Assembly: GCF_027923545.1 (NCBI RefSeq)
Contig: NZ_BROH01000005.1
Span: 181,794 to 245,793 of the forward strand
DNA: 64,000 nt
Source of the DNA: Sinisalibacter aestuarii
GTDB taxonomy: Bacteria > Pseudomonadota > Alphaproteobacteria > Rhodobacterales > Rhodobacteraceae
Direction of reading: 5' to 3'
In this document: positions 1-9,309 of the stretch, in pieces
Numbering within the stretch: position 1 is the stretch's first letter
How the letters are laid out: every line of letters starts with the position of its first letter
Notes under the pieces: model-generated
What the model saw: the letters and a program-made list of their open reading frames with translations, nothing else
Told to the model about the DNA's origin: nothing
The model's database searches: none
Position numbers and translations under genes: made by a program

Positions 1-33
1 CTCCCACGCGCCAGTCGGCCTAACCTCCGCCCC

Positions 34-978
34 ATGCTGCGTTACGCCTTCTCCCGCGCCCTGTCGCTTGCGGTCAGCCTGATCGTGGCTTCGGTGGTCA
101 TTTTCGCAGTGATCGAGGTGATCCCCGGCGATCCGGCAAGCTACATGCTGGGGCTGAACGCGACGCCCGAAGCGGTGGACGCGCTGCGCGACCAGCTTGG
201 GCTGAACGGCTCGCTGGTGAGCCGCTATCTGAGCTGGGCGGGCGGGATGCTGACCGGCGATTTCGGGCTGTCATACACCTACAAGGTGCCGGTGGCCGAT
301 CTGGTGGCGCAACGGCTCTGGGTTTCGCTGCCGCTGGCGCTCTACGCGCTGGCGCTGTCCACGCTCATCGCCTTCCCGGTCGGCCTGATCGCGGCGGCGC
401 GGCGCGGCACGGTCACCGATTACGGCATCATGGGGGCGACGCAGCTGGGCATCGCCGTGCCGAATTTCTGGTTCGCCATGCTGCTGGTGCTGGTCTTCGC
501 GGTCAACCTTCGCTGGTTCTCGGCGGGTGGCTTTCCCGGCTGGTCCGATCCGGGCGCGGCGATCAAGGCGCTCACCCTGCCCGCCGTGGCGCTGGCGCTG
601 CCGCAAGCCTCGATCCTCGCGCGCGTCATGCGCTCAGCACTGATCGAAACGCTGGGACAGGATTACATCCGCACCGCCCGCGCCAAGGGGCTCTCGCGCC
701 GTCAGGCCACCACCCGCCACGCGCTGCGCAACGCGATGATCCCGGTGCTCACCATCATCGGGCTGCAATTCAGCTTCCTGCTCGCCGGCGCGATCATCAT
801 CGAGAACGTGTTCTACCTGCCCGGCCTTGGCCGCCTGATCTTCCAGGGCATCACCCAGCGCGACCTGATCGTGGTCGAAAGCCTGGTGATGCTGCTCGTT
901 TTCGCCGTGATCCTCGTGACCTTCCTCGTCGATCTCGCCTACGCCGCCGTCGACCCGCGGCTCCGGAGGCGCGCATGA
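34..978 (+). CDS. ABC transporter permease, DppB/OppB type
   Basis: Inner-membrane permease of a peptide/nickel/opine-class ABC importer (314 aa, normal length). It opens with a hydrophobic segment (about residues 8-30) followed by the VIPGDPA signature typical of the DppB N-terminal region. About six membrane segments follow, and the ATPase-coupling EAA loop is visible near residues 210-235 (YIRTARAKGLS...HALRNAMIPV). The stop overlaps the next permease start as ATGA, so the three transporter genes form one operon. The window opens 33 bp upstream, so any solute-binding gene before it is out of view and the substrate cannot be named. The family is secure; peptide as substrate is only the commonest option. 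Confidence 0.93.
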   Translation: MLRYAFSRALSLAVSLIVASVVIFAVIEVIPGDPASYMLGLNATPEAVDALRDQLGLNGSLVSRYLSWAGGMLTGDFGLSYTYKVPVADLVAQRLWVSLPLALYALALSTLIAFPVGLIAAARRGTVTDYGIMGATQLGIAVPNFWFAMLLVLVFAVNLRWFSAGGFPGWSDPGAAIKALTLPAVALALPQASILARVMRSALIETLGQDYIRTARAKGLSRRQATTRHALRNAMIPVLTIIGLQFSFLLAGAIIIENVFYLPGLGRLIFQGITQRDLIVVESLVMLLVFAVILVTFLVDLAYAAVDPRLRRRA

Positions 979-1796
979 GGCTCAACGCCCAGCTCTGGAT
1001 CGGCGCAGCGCTGACGGCTGTGTTTCTCGCCGGTGCGGTGCTCAGCTTCGTCTGGACCCCGCATGACGTGACCGCGCTCAACATCGCCGACAAGCTCAGG
1101 CCCGCCTCTTCCACCTACCTGCTCGGCACCGACCATTTCGGGCGCGATCTGCTCTCGATGCTGATGGTCGGCGCGCGCACCTCGATCGCGGTGGCGCTGG
1201 TGGCGGTGGGGATCGGGCTTGGCCTCGGGGTGCCGCTGGGGCTGCTCGCCGCGGCCACCCGCGGCAGCCTGATCGACGAGGTGGTGATGCGCGGCAACGA
1301 CCTGATCTTCGCCTTCCCCTCGCTGGTGATCGCCATCCTGATCACCGCCGTTTTCGGCCCTTCGGCGCTGAACGCGATCCTCGCGATCGGCATCTTCAAC
1401 ATCCCCGTCTTCGCCCGAGTCAGCCGCGGCGGCGCGCTCAGCCTGTGGACGCTTGACTGGATTCTCGCCGCCCGGGTGGCCGGCAAAGGGCGGCTGCGCA
1501 TCAGCCTTGAGCATATCCTGCCCAATATCGTGAACCTGCTGATCGTGCAGGGTACGATCCAGTTTTCGCTCGGCATCCTCGCCGAAGCGGCGCTGAGCTA
1601 TGTCGGCCTCGGCGCGCAGCCGCCGCTGCCAAGCTGGGGCCGGATGCTCGCCGAGGCGCAGACGATGATCTACACCAACCCAGCCCTTGCCATCCTGCCC
1701 GGCCTTGCCATCGTCGCCATGGTGCTGGGGCTGAACCTTATGGGCGACGGTTTGCGCGATCTGCTCGATCCCCGGGTGCGGAGGGCGCGGGCATGA
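975..1796 (+). CDS. ABC transporter permease, DppC/OppC type
   Basis: Second permease of the same importer (273 aa). DppC-class features are the N-terminal membrane segment, the LLGTDHFGRDLLS signature near residue 50 and a C-terminal block (AEAALSYVGLGAQPP...WGRML) that is nearly invariant in DppC/OppC proteins. It overlaps the preceding permease and the following ATPase gene by 4 bp each (ATGA), which implies translational coupling. It should pair with the DppB-type subunit to form the translocation pore. Confidence 0.93.
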   Translation: MRLNAQLWIGAALTAVFLAGAVLSFVWTPHDVTALNIADKLRPASSTYLLGTDHFGRDLLSMLMVGARTSIAVALVAVGIGLGLGVPLGLLAAATRGSLIDEVVMRGNDLIFAFPSLVIAILITAVFGPSALNAILAIGIFNIPVFARVSRGGALSLWTLDWILAARVAGKGRLRISLEHILPNIVNLLIVQGTIQFSLGILAEAALSYVGLGAQPPLPSWGRMLAEAQTMIYTNPALAILPGLAIVAMVLGLNLMGDGLRDLLDPRVRRARA

Positions 1797-3382
1797 TCCG
1801 GCTGCAAAACCTTTCGCTCGCGATCCACGATTACCCGATCCTCGACGACGTCTCGCTCACCATCGCGCCGGGCAAGGTGACCGGGCTGGTGGGCGAGAGC
1901 GGCTCGGGCAAATCCATGACCGCACTCGCCGTGATGGGCCTCTTGCCGCATGGCAGCCGCATCTCGGGCCATGCCTGGCTGGACGAGGGCGACGTGCTGG
2001 CCAAATCCGAGCGCGAAATGTGCGCCCTGCGCGGCAACAGGGTGGGCATGATCTTTCAGGAGCCGATGACGGCACTGAACCCGGTCAAGACCATCGGCGA
2101 TCAGGTGGCGGAAACGCTGGTGATCCATGGCAAGGCAACAAAACGCGAGGCGCGCGACGTCGCCCGCGAACGCCTCGCCCGCGTCGGCCTGCCGGAAGAG
2201 CGCTTTCCGCTCTCGCGCTACCCGCATGAGCTGTCGGGCGGCCAGCGCCAGCGGGTCTGCATCGCCATGGCGGTGGCGCTGAACCCCGAGCTGCTGATTG
2301 CCGACGAGCCAACCACCGCGCTCGACGTGACGACGCAGGCGCAGATACTCGATCTGCTGAAGGGGCTGGTGGAGGAGGAAGGCATGAGCCTGCTTCTCAT
2401 CACCCACGATCTCGCCGTGGTCGCCGGCATGGCCGACCATGTGGCGGTGATGCAGGCGGGGCGGATCGTCGAGCAAGGGCCGACCGAGGCGCTCTTTCGC
2501 ACCATGGCGCATCCCTATACCCGCAAGCTCTTCGCCGCCTCATCGCACCAGCCCGACCGGGGCGCGCGCGCCGAGGGCACGCCGCTTCTCACCGTCGAGA
2601 ACGCGGTGCGCGACTATCCGACGGCACGCCAGGGGCTGCTTGGTCGCGCCGGCACCTTCCGCGCGGTGAAGGGGGTGAGCTTCACCCTCGAACGTGGCGA
2701 AAGCCTCGGGCTGGTCGGCGAAAGCGGCTGCGGCAAATCCACCCTCACCCGCGCCATCCTCGGGCTCGACGCGCTGCAAGGCGGGCGGATCGCGCTCGAC
2801 GGGCAGGAAATCCATGCCGGCCCGCATCTGGACCCGTCGATCCGCCGCCGGATGCAGGTGGTCTTTCAGGACCCCTATGGCAGCTTCAACCCGCGCTGGA
2901 AGGTCGAGCGGCTGGTGGCCGAACCCTTCCATCTGATGGACAGCCCCGGCAATATCCGCGACCGGGTGGCGGCGGCGCTGGCCGATGTCGGGCTGGAGCC
3001 GGAGGCGATGGGGCGCTACATCCACGAGTTTTCCGGCGGTCAGCGTCAGCGTATCGCCATCGCCCGCGCCCTCATCACCAATCCCGACCTGATCATCCTC
3101 GACGAAGCGGTGAGCGCGCTCGACGTGTCGATCCGCGCGCAGATCCTCGATCTGCTGGCCCGGCTGCGCGCCGAGCACGGGCTGAGCTATATGTTCATCA
3201 GCCACGATCTGTCGGTGGTGCAGGCGATCACCGACCGGGTGCTGGTGATGCAGGCCGGCGAGATCGTCGAACGGGGCGCGACGGCGCAGGTCTTTGCCAG
3301 CCCCGCCCATCCCTATACGCGGACGCTGATTGCGGCGACGCCGAAAATCCCAGCCGAGTGGCAAGGAGTGACCCATGATTGA
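1793..3382 (+). CDS. Fused two-domain ABC importer ATPase (DppD-DppF type)
   Basis: Single 529-aa protein carrying both ATPase domains of the importer, in place of separate DppD and DppF. The N-terminal domain has Walker A GESGSGKS (about residues 35-42), signature LSGGQRQRV and Walker [13 protein letters not shown]. The C-terminal domain repeats this with [17 protein letters not shown] and [12 protein letters not shown]. Each half ends in the oligopeptide-type C-terminal extension ([16 protein letters not shown]). The start overlaps the upstream permease by ATGA, and the last 8 bp overlap the aldehyde dehydrogenase start. This domain fusion is common in alphaproteobacterial peptide-class transporters. 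Confidence 0.94.
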   Translation: MIRLQNLSLAIHDYPILDDVSLTIAPGKVTGLVGESGSGKSMTALAVMGLLPHGSRISGHAWLDEGDVLAKSEREMCALRGNRVGMIFQEPMTALNPVKTIGDQVAETLVIHGKATKREARDVARERLARVGLPEERFPLSRYPHELSGGQRQRVCIAMAVALNPELLIADEPTTALDVTTQAQILDLLKGLVEEEGMSLLLITHDLAVVAGMADHVAVMQAGRIVEQGPTEALFRTMAHPYTRKLFAASSHQPDRGARAEGTPLLTVENAVRDYPTARQGLLGRAGTFRAVKGVSFTLERGESLGLVGESGCGKSTLTRAILGLDALQGGRIALDGQEIHAGPHLDPSIRRRMQVVFQDPYGSFNPRWKVERLVAEPFHLMDSPGNIRDRVAAALADVGLEPEAMGRYIHEFSGGQRQRIAIARALITNPDLIILDEAVSALDVSIRAQILDLLARLRAEHGLSYMFISHDLSVVQAITDRVLVMQAGEIVERGATAQVFASPAHPYTRTLIAATPKIPAEWQGVTHD

Positions 3383-4826
3383 AGCCCTGTGGTACGACCA
3401 GACAAAGATGTATGTGAATGGCGAATGGATCTGGCCCGCGCGCGGCGGGCAATTGCCGCTCGAAGATCCCTCGACCGGCTGGCAGATCGGCACCATCGCC
3501 CGTGGCAAGGAAGAAGATATCGACGCCGCCGTCACCGCCGCCCGGGGCGCGCTGGAGGGCGACTGGGGCCGGATGACGGCGCTGGAGCGCGGCCGCATCC
3601 TCGCACGGATCGGCGAACTGGTGAAAACCCGGATCGAAGACCTCGCGGTGATCGAGGCGCATGACGTAGGCAAGCCGCTGACACAGGCCCGCAACGATGC
3701 CATCGCGCTGGCGCGCTACATGGAATTCTACGCCGGCGCCGCTGACAAGGTGATGGGCGAGACGATCCCCTATCTCGACGGCTACACCGTCTACACCCTG
3801 CGTGAGCCGCACGGGGTGACCGGGCATATCATCCCGTGGAACTACCCGATGCAGATCATCGGCCGTTCGGTTGGCGGGGCGCTGGCGATGGGCAATGCCT
3901 GCGTGCTGAAGCCCGCCGAAGAAGCCTGCCTGACCGCACTCGCCTTCGCCGCGCTGGCCGAGGAGGCCGGGCTGCCCAAGGGCGCGCTCAACGTGGTGCC
4001 GGGGCTGGGCGAAGAGGCGGGCGCCGCGCTCACCGCGCATCCGGGCATCGACCACATCTCCTTCACCGGCTCGGTCGGCGTGGGCAAGCTCGTGCAGAAG
4101 GCCGCCGCCGACAACGTGGTGCCGGTGACGCTGGAACTGGGCGGCAAATCGCCCCAGATCGTGTTCGACGATGCCGATCTCGACGCCGCGTTGCCGTTCC
4201 TCGTCGGCGCCTGCATCCAGAATGCCGGGCAGACCTGCTCGGCCGCCAGCCGGGTGCTGATCCAGCGCGGAATCTATGACCAGCTCGTCGCCCGCATGGC
4301 CGACAGCTACAACGGCATGATGAGCGCCGAAGCAATGCGCGATGCCAATCTCGGCCCGCTGATCTCGGCCAGGCAGAAAGCGATTGTCGAGAGCTATCTC
4401 GCCAGGGGCGCCGATCTGCGCATCGCCGGGCAAGGCACGGTGCTGGACGATGTGCCGGCGGAGGGCCATTACGTGCCCGCCACACTCTTTGCCGACGTCC
4501 CCCCCGATCACCCGCTGGCGATGGAGGAAATCTTTGGCCCCGTGCAGGTGGCGATCCCGTTCGATACCGAGGACGAGGCGATCGCCATCGCCAATGGCAC
4601 GGGCTTCGGGCTGGTAGCGAGCATCTGGACCGAGAACGGCGCGCGACAGATGCGCATGGCGAAACGGCTGAGGGCGGGCCAGGTCTTCATCAACAATTAC
4701 GGCGCGGGCGGCGGGGTGGAGCTGCCCTTCGGCGGCGTCGGCCTGTCCGGTCATGGCCGCGAAAAGGGGTTCGAGGCGCTCTACGGTTTCTCCACGCTCA
4801 AGACGGTCGCCGCCAGGCATGGCTGA
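3375..4826 (+). CDS. NAD(P)-dependent aldehyde dehydrogenase
   Basis: Aldehyde dehydrogenase superfamily member (483 aa) that oxidises an aldehyde to a carboxylate. The general-base Glu254 lies in LELGGKSP and the nucleophile Cys288 in NAGQTCSAA. The fold-typical IPWNYP segment, FTGSVGVG cofactor loop and EEIFGPV motif are all present. The gene begins inside the 3' end of the transporter ATPase gene, so it is co-translated with the importer and probably acts on a catabolite of the imported substrate. Its sequence leans towards betaine/aminobutyraldehyde-type enzymes, but the specific substrate cannot be assigned. Confidence 0.9.
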   Translation: MIEALWYDQTKMYVNGEWIWPARGGQLPLEDPSTGWQIGTIARGKEEDIDAAVTAARGALEGDWGRMTALERGRILARIGELVKTRIEDLAVIEAHDVGKPLTQARNDAIALARYMEFYAGAADKVMGETIPYLDGYTVYTLREPHGVTGHIIPWNYPMQIIGRSVGGALAMGNACVLKPAEEACLTALAFAALAEEAGLPKGALNVVPGLGEEAGAALTAHPGIDHISFTGSVGVGKLVQKAAADNVVPVTLELGGKSPQIVFDDADLDAALPFLVGACIQNAGQTCSAASRVLIQRGIYDQLVARMADSYNGMMSAEAMRDANLGPLISARQKAIVESYLARGADLRIAGQGTVLDDVPAEGHYVPATLFADVPPDHPLAMEEIFGPVQVAIPFDTEDEAIAIANGTGFGLVASIWTENGARQMRMAKRLRAGQVFINNYGAGGGVELPFGGVGLSGHGREKGFEALYGFSTLKTVAARHG

Positions 4827-4891
4827 CCGGGCGACGGCAAAGGCGCCCACCCGTTCTCTGTTCGGGAAATACCTCACGGGCCCCTCTCGGT

Positions 4892-4976
4892 GATTTCGAA
4901 CTGCGAAATCGCCTGTCGGGTGACCGAAAGCGCAAATTGCCCTTTCGTCCAGGGTCCGGGGGTGTGAAACCCCCGG
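4892..4976. terminator. Convergent-gene terminator region with two hairpins
   Basis: Between the stops of the aldehyde dehydrogenase (+) and the isomerase (-) lie two inverted repeats. The first is GATTTCG/CGAAATC (4892-4898 with 4904-4910). The second is CCGGGGGT/ACCCCCGG (4956-4963 with 4969-4976, 5-nt loop). Neither has a clear T-tract. The second hairpin is nearly identical to the one at 19108-19128, which is part of a dispersed intergenic element. A bidirectional terminator is the simplest reading. Confidence 0.5.
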
Positions 4977-4985
4977 CGCTCTGCC

Positions 4986-5585
4986 TCAGGCGAGGCGCCC
5001 CGCGCGCGCCCAGGCGATGGCGTCATCCAACCGGTCGTCGCCCCAGAACAGCTCGCCCGCCACCACGAAGCTCGGCACGCCGAACAGCCCCGCGGCGGCG
5101 GCGTCCTGCGTCGCCTCGGCCAGCGCTTCCACTGTGTCATCGGCCTCGGCGCGGGCCAGCACCCGCGCCGGATCCTGCCCGACTGCGGCGATGGACTGCG
5201 ACAGGTTCGGCTCGCTGCCCGCCATCTGACCCTGCTGGAACCACCGCCTGTAAGCCTCAATCACATAGGCCTTGCCCCAGCCCTCGGCCATGCCCACCAG
5301 CGCCACCTGGTTGGCGAGCGCCAGGTCTTCCAGCGGATAGGGCGCGGGCAATTGGGCCGTCAGCCCATATTTGCCAAGCCGCCGCCCGATGTCGCGCCAC
5401 ATATAGGCCGCCTTGGCGGGCTTCTTCGCAAAGGGGATGTTGTCCTGCGCGATCATCATCTCGCGCACGTTGAATGGCCGCCAGTTGAAGGTGATGCCCT
5501 CGCGCGCCGCCACCTCGTCGAGCCGCATCACCGTGAGATAGCTGTAGGTGCTGCCGATCGAAAACCAGAAATCAATCTCTGTCAT
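4986..5585 (-). CDS. DsbA-fold 2-hydroxychromene-2-carboxylate isomerase family protein
   Basis: A 199-aa DSBA-like thioredoxin-fold protein. The N-terminal strand and the SIGSTYSYL segment (Ser in place of the CxxC cysteines) mark the glutathione-dependent 2-hydroxychromene-2-carboxylate isomerase/kappa-class GST branch, not disulfide oxidoreductases. The C-terminal GVPSFVVAGELFWGDDRLDD motif is characteristic. The start chosen (5585) has AGGAG 6 nt upstream; a longer in-frame start would run through the divergent gene at 5689. No naphthalene-degradation genes are nearby, so the physiological substrate is unknown and a general glutathione-dependent role is possible. Confidence 0.86.
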   Translation of the reverse strand: MTEIDFWFSIGSTYSYLTVMRLDEVAAREGITFNWRPFNVREMMIAQDNIPFAKKPAKAAYMWRDIGRRLGKYGLTAQLPAPYPLEDLALANQVALVGMAEGWGKAYVIEAYRRWFQQGQMAGSEPNLSQSIAAVGQDPARVLARAEADDTVEALAEATQDAAAAGLFGVPSFVVAGELFWGDDRLDDAIAWARAGRLA

Positions 5586-5688
5586 GTCGCGCTCCTGAAA
5601 TACCGTCCAGTGTCGACGACGGAGCGCCATCCTGTCAAACCTCCCGCACGGATGGACGCCGCGCGCGGCGCGTGCAAGTCTCGCCCTC

Positions 5689-6843
5689 ATGACCGCGCTC
5701 ACCATCTCCAACCGCGATGCCCGCCGGCTCTGGCTGGCCCAGAACCTGATCGGCACACACCTGCGCGATCCGGCGGAGATCATCCGCCAGCTCGGGTTTT
5801 TGCAGATCGACACGATCCGCAACGTCGCCCGCGCGCAGGACCACATCCTGTGGACGCGCATCCCCACCTACCACGAAGAGCGGGTTTGGCGGTTGCTGAA
5901 ATCGCGCGCACTGTTCGAGCATTTCACCCATGACGCCTCGCTGATCCCCGCCGAGGTGCTGCCCTACTGGACCCGGCGCTTCTCCGTGCTCGGCGCGCGC
6001 ACCGCGCGCTCGTCGTGGTTTCATTCCGGGCTGGGCCGGGCCGAGATACAGGCGATCCATGACCGGATCGCCGCCGAGGGCCCGCTTTCGACCCATGCCT
6101 TCGACACCAGGCACGAGGGGCCGAAGGAGATGTGGGCGCGCCCGCCGCACAAGAAGGCGCTCGACCAGATGTGGTATGCGGGCCGCCTCGCCACTGCGCA
6201 TCGCGAGGGTTTCGTGAAGTTCTACGATCTGGGCGAGCGGGTGTTTGCCGGCGGGATCGACCACGGCACATCGGAGGCCGACCAGATCGGCTGGCTGCAC
6301 GCCCGCGCCATCGACGCGCTCGGGGTCGCCACGCCGTCGGAGATCTACAGGTTCTGGGCCGCGACCACGCCCGCCGAGGTGAAGGGCTGGACCGCGCAGG
6401 CCGGGCTGGTGCCGGTGGAGATCGCGACCGCGACGGGCGGGCGCTACAAGGCCCTCGCCGCGCCCGATATCGAGGCCCGCCTGGCCGCCGCGCCGGAGCC
6501 GGGCAGCCGGGTGCGGCTGATCAACCCGTTCGACCCGATGGTGCGCGACCGCGACCGGATCGAGCGGCTGTTCGGCTTCGCCTACCGCAACGAGATGTTC
6601 GTGCCGAAGGCGCAGCGGGTCTATGGCTATTACGTCTATCCGCTGCTGGAAGGCGCGCGCTTCATCGGGCGGATCGAACTGAAGGCCGACCGGGGCGGCG
6701 ATGCGCTCACCGTCACCGGCTTCTGGCCGGAGGCGGGCCTGCGCCCGTCGAAGGCCCGCGACGCGCGGGTCGATGCCGAGCTCGACCGCTTCCGCCGCTT
6801 CGCCGGGCTTGCGCAGGTGGTCTGGGCTTGCCCCCGCCCCTGA
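5689..6843 (+). CDS. YcaQ/AlkZ-like DNA glycosylase (HTH_42 family)
   Basis: A 384-aa winged-helix protein of the AlkZ/YcaQ superfamily (formerly DUF1006). The family's catalytic motif is visible as Gln39-Ile-Asp41 in GFLQIDTI. The QxD form matches the YcaQ branch, known in E. coli to excise alkylated bases and unhook interstrand crosslinks, as opposed to the QxQ form of AlkZ proteins. The RAQDHILWTR and FEHFTHDASLIP blocks are also family-typical. It is divergent from the isomerase gene (about 100 bp apart) and is followed 35 bp downstream by an SDR gene on the same strand. Function is inferred from the motif. Confidence 0.86.
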   Translation: MTALTISNRDARRLWLAQNLIGTHLRDPAEIIRQLGFLQIDTIRNVARAQDHILWTRIPTYHEERVWRLLKSRALFEHFTHDASLIPAEVLPYWTRRFSVLGARTARSSWFHSGLGRAEIQAIHDRIAAEGPLSTHAFDTRHEGPKEMWARPPHKKALDQMWYAGRLATAHREGFVKFYDLGERVFAGGIDHGTSEADQIGWLHARAIDALGVATPSEIYRFWAATTPAEVKGWTAQAGLVPVEIATATGGRYKALAAPDIEARLAAAPEPGSRVRLINPFDPMVRDRDRIERLFGFAYRNEMFVPKAQRVYGYYVYPLLEGARFIGRIELKADRGGDALTVTGFWPEAGLRPSKARDARVDAELDRFRRFAGLAQVVWACPRP

Positions 6844-6878
6844 GCCGGGGCAGGCTGCGCCAAAACGGAGGGGACAGG

Positions 6879-7619
6879 ATGAGACTCGACGGCAAGACCG
6901 CCATCGTCACCGGCGCGGGCTCGGGCTTCGGCGCCGGGATCGCGCGCAAATTCGCCGCCGAAGGCGCGCGGGTCTGCGTGGCGGACCTGAACGAAGAGGC
7001 CGCACGGGCCGTGGCGCAGGAGATCGGCGGGATCGAAATGCCGGTGGACGTGTCGCAATCCGCCTCGGTGCGTTCGCTCGCCCACGGCGCGCTGGAGGCT
7101 CTCGGCAAGATCGACATCCTCGTCAACAATGCCGGCATCACCCATCTGCCCGCACCGATGGAGACGATCGAGGAAGACGAGTTCGACAGGGTGCTGGCGG
7201 TGAACGCCAAATCGGTTTACCTCACCGCGCGCGAAATCGTGCCGCTGATGAAGGCGGCAGGCATGGGGGCGATCCTCAACGTCGCCTCCACCGCGGCGAT
7301 CTCGCCCCGGCCCAACCTCACCTGGTACAACGCCTCGAAGGGCTGGATGCTGACCGCCACCAAGGGCATGGCGGTGGAGCTTGCGCCTGCCGGCGTGCGG
7401 GTGAACGCGATCCTGCCGGTGGCGGGGGAGACGCCGCTTTTGCCGAGCTTCATGGGGCAGGACACGCCGGAGATCCGCGCGAAGTTTCTCTCCAGCATCC
7501 CGCTGGGCCGGTTCTCGACGCCGGAAGATATGGGCAATGCCGCTGCCTTTCTGTGCTCGGACGAGGCCAGCATGATCACCGGCGTGGCGCTGGAAGTGGA
7601 TGGCGGGCGCTGTATCTGA
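6879..7619 (+). CDS. SDR family oxidoreductase
   Basis: Classical short-chain dehydrogenase/reductase (246 aa). Visible features are the TGAGSGFGAG dinucleotide-binding turn at about residues 12-21, Asp at the end of beta-2 (VADLN, suggesting NAD over NADP), the NNAG motif, and the catalytic Ser137, Tyr150 and Lys154 (YNASK). It ends in the usual GVALEVDGGRCI. The start is preceded by GGAGGGG with ideal spacing. It resembles FabG/glucose-1-dehydrogenase-like SDRs, which do not allow substrate prediction. An intergenic repeat element separates it from the next gene. Confidence 0.9.
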   Translation: MRLDGKTAIVTGAGSGFGAGIARKFAAEGARVCVADLNEEAARAVAQEIGGIEMPVDVSQSASVRSLAHGALEALGKIDILVNNAGITHLPAPMETIEEDEFDRVLAVNAKSVYLTAREIVPLMKAAGMGAILNVASTAAISPRPNLTWYNASKGWMLTATKGMAVELAPAGVRVNAILPVAGETPLLPSFMGQDTPEIRAKFLSSIPLGRFSTPEDMGNAAAFLCSDEASMITGVALEVDGGRCI

Positions 7620-7626
7620 GGCCGGG

Positions 7627-7674
7627 CCGGGGGCCAGCCCCCGGACCCCCGGGATATTTGAGGCAAGATGAAAG
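7627..7674 (+). repeat. Dispersed intergenic element, copy A
   Basis: GC hairpin CCGGGGG/CCCCCGG (7627-7633 with 7638-7644) followed by ACCCCCGGGATATTTG and AGGCAAGATGAAAG. The 3' half is shared, with one to four differences, with copies at about 12467, 19080, 28204 and 54909. The ATG of the conserved AAGATGAA (7668-7670) is in frame with the downstream peptidase gene and has GAGG four bases before it. Confidence 0.75.
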
Positions 7675-7682
7675 GGCGGAGG

Positions 7683-8675
7683 ATGAGGCCGGGCAAGCGT
7701 AATCTGATCACCGATGTCGCCGGGCTGCGTGTGGGCAATGCCGCCGACGCGCGGGTCAAGACCGGCGCGACGGTGCTGCTGGGCGAGGTTCCCTTCGTGG
7801 CTGCCGTGCATGTGATGGGCGGCGCGCCGGGCACGCGCGAGACCGATCTGCTCGCCCCTGACAAGACGGTGCAGGAGGTGGATGCGCTGGTGCTGTCCGG
7901 CGGCTCGGCCTTCGGGCTCGACGCCGCCTCGGGCGTGGTCGACGCGCTGCGGGCGCAGGGGCGCGGCTTCGATGTGGGCGGGCAGAAGGTGCCGATCGTG
8001 CCCGGAGCCATCGTCTTCGACCTGATCAATGGCGGCGACAAGGATTGGGCCGACAATCCCTACAAGCGGCTCGGGCGCGAGGCGCTGGCGGATGCCGGTG
8101 AGGTGTTCGCCCTTGGCACCGCAGGCGCGGGCACGGGTGCGACCACCGCCGATCTCAAGGGCGGGCTCGGCTCGGCCTCGCTGGTGCTGGAGAACGGCGT
8201 GACCGTGGGCGCGCTGGTCGTGGTCAACGCGGTGGGCAGCGCGACCGGGCCGGAGGGCCAGTTCTGGGCGAGCCCATGGGAGTTCGGCGGCGAATTTGGC
8301 GGGCGCGGGCCGGTGACCGGGTTCGACCCGGGCGCGGCGCCGGTGACCAAGCTCACCCCGCGCGGCGCCACCACCATCGCCATCGTCGCCACCGACGCCG
8401 CGCTGACGCAGGCGCAGGCCACGCGGATGGCGGTGGCGGCGCATGACGGCATGGCGCGCGCGATCCATCCCAGCCATACGCCGCATGACGGCGATCTGGT
8501 CTTCGCCGCCGCCACCGGTGCGCGCGCACTCTCCGATCCCGTCGCCGACCCGATGCTGCTGGGCCATGCCGCCGCCACCTGCCTCGCACGGGCCATTGCG
8601 CGCGGCGTCTACGCGGCCACCCCCGCGGTGAACGACCCCTTCCCCACCTGGGCCGCGCGCTTTGGCATGCCTTGA
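7683..8675 (+). CDS. P1 family (S58) aminopeptidase/amidohydrolase, DmpA-like
   Basis: Member of the P1/DmpA/NylC family of self-cleaving N-terminal-nucleophile hydrolases (330 aa from this start). N-terminal NLITDVAGLRVGNA, the LSGGSAFGLDAASGV block and GTAGAGTGATTADLKGG are diagnostic. By family analogy, autoproteolysis would precede Thr230 in RGATTIAIVATDA; this is inference. Two starts are possible. The one given leaves the usual family N-terminus (MRPGKRN). An in-frame ATG at 7668 lies inside repeat copy A and would add five residues. Likely a cytoplasmic D- or beta-aminopeptidase; the substrate is unknown. Confidence 0.88.
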   Translation: MRPGKRNLITDVAGLRVGNAADARVKTGATVLLGEVPFVAAVHVMGGAPGTRETDLLAPDKTVQEVDALVLSGGSAFGLDAASGVVDALRAQGRGFDVGGQKVPIVPGAIVFDLINGGDKDWADNPYKRLGREALADAGEVFALGTAGAGTGATTADLKGGLGSASLVLENGVTVGALVVVNAVGSATGPEGQFWASPWEFGGEFGGRGPVTGFDPGAAPVTKLTPRGATTIAIVATDAALTQAQATRMAVAAHDGMARAIHPSHTPHDGDLVFAAATGARALSDPVADPMLLGHAAATCLARAIARGVYAATPAVNDPFPTWAARFGMP

Positions 8676-8742
8676 CGCCGATCAAAGCCGCGGTCCATCA
8701 TCGCAATTATTCTTTAGGCTATTGACCATCGGGAGAGACACG

Positions 8743-9300
8743 ATGTTTCGCGCCACTTTCTATGCTCTTGTTCTTGTTGCCATCGCCAATCCGGGCCTCG
8801 CCGACGAGGTGAGCGATACGCTCTCCTCGGCGCTTCAGGCCTATGAGGACGGCGATATCGAATATGCCATCGAAGAGCTCGACTACGCCAAGCAACTCCT
8901 GCAGGAAATGACCTCGCAGCAGCTCACCGGCTTTCTGCCGGAGGCGCCGGCCGGCTGGACGCGCGAGATCTCCGGGGACGACATGAATGCCGGCCTCGCG
9001 ATCATGGGCGGCGGCATCGGGGCGGAGGCGGATTACACCGACGGCACCGACAGCTTCACCATCACCATCATGGCCGACAGTCCGATGATCTCGATGTTCG
9101 GCGGCATGTTGTCGAATGCCGGGATGCTGGGGATGAAGATGCACCGGATCGGGCGCGAGAAATTCATCTTCAACGATGGCGAGCTGACCGGGCTGATCGA
9201 CAACCGGATTCTCATCCAGGCGAAGGGGGCGGAGGTCGAGGTGATGATCCCCGTGCTCGAAACCATCGACTTTGCCGGGCTTGAGGATTTCGGCGGCTGA
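8743..9300 (+). CDS. Secreted protein of unknown function
   Basis: 185-aa protein with a clear Sec signal peptide (MFRATFYALVLVAIANPGLA, then DEV), so periplasmic. The mature part starts with an acidic helical stretch (SSALQAYEDGDIEYAIEELDYAKQ) resembling a single TPR-like helix pair, then a beta-rich region (GWTREISG... SFTITIMADSP). It has no cysteine. The start is preceded by GGGAGAG at good spacing. It is convergent with the Cys-rich gene 9 bp downstream. I do not recognise a named family. Confidence 0.75.
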   Translation: MFRATFYALVLVAIANPGLADEVSDTLSSALQAYEDGDIEYAIEELDYAKQLLQEMTSQQLTGFLPEAPAGWTREISGDDMNAGLAIMGGGIGAEADYTDGTDSFTITIMADSPMISMFGGMLSNAGMLGMKMHRIGREKFIFNDGELTGLIDNRILIQAKGAEVEVMIPVLETIDFAGLEDFGG

Positions 9301-9309
9301 CGCCCGGCG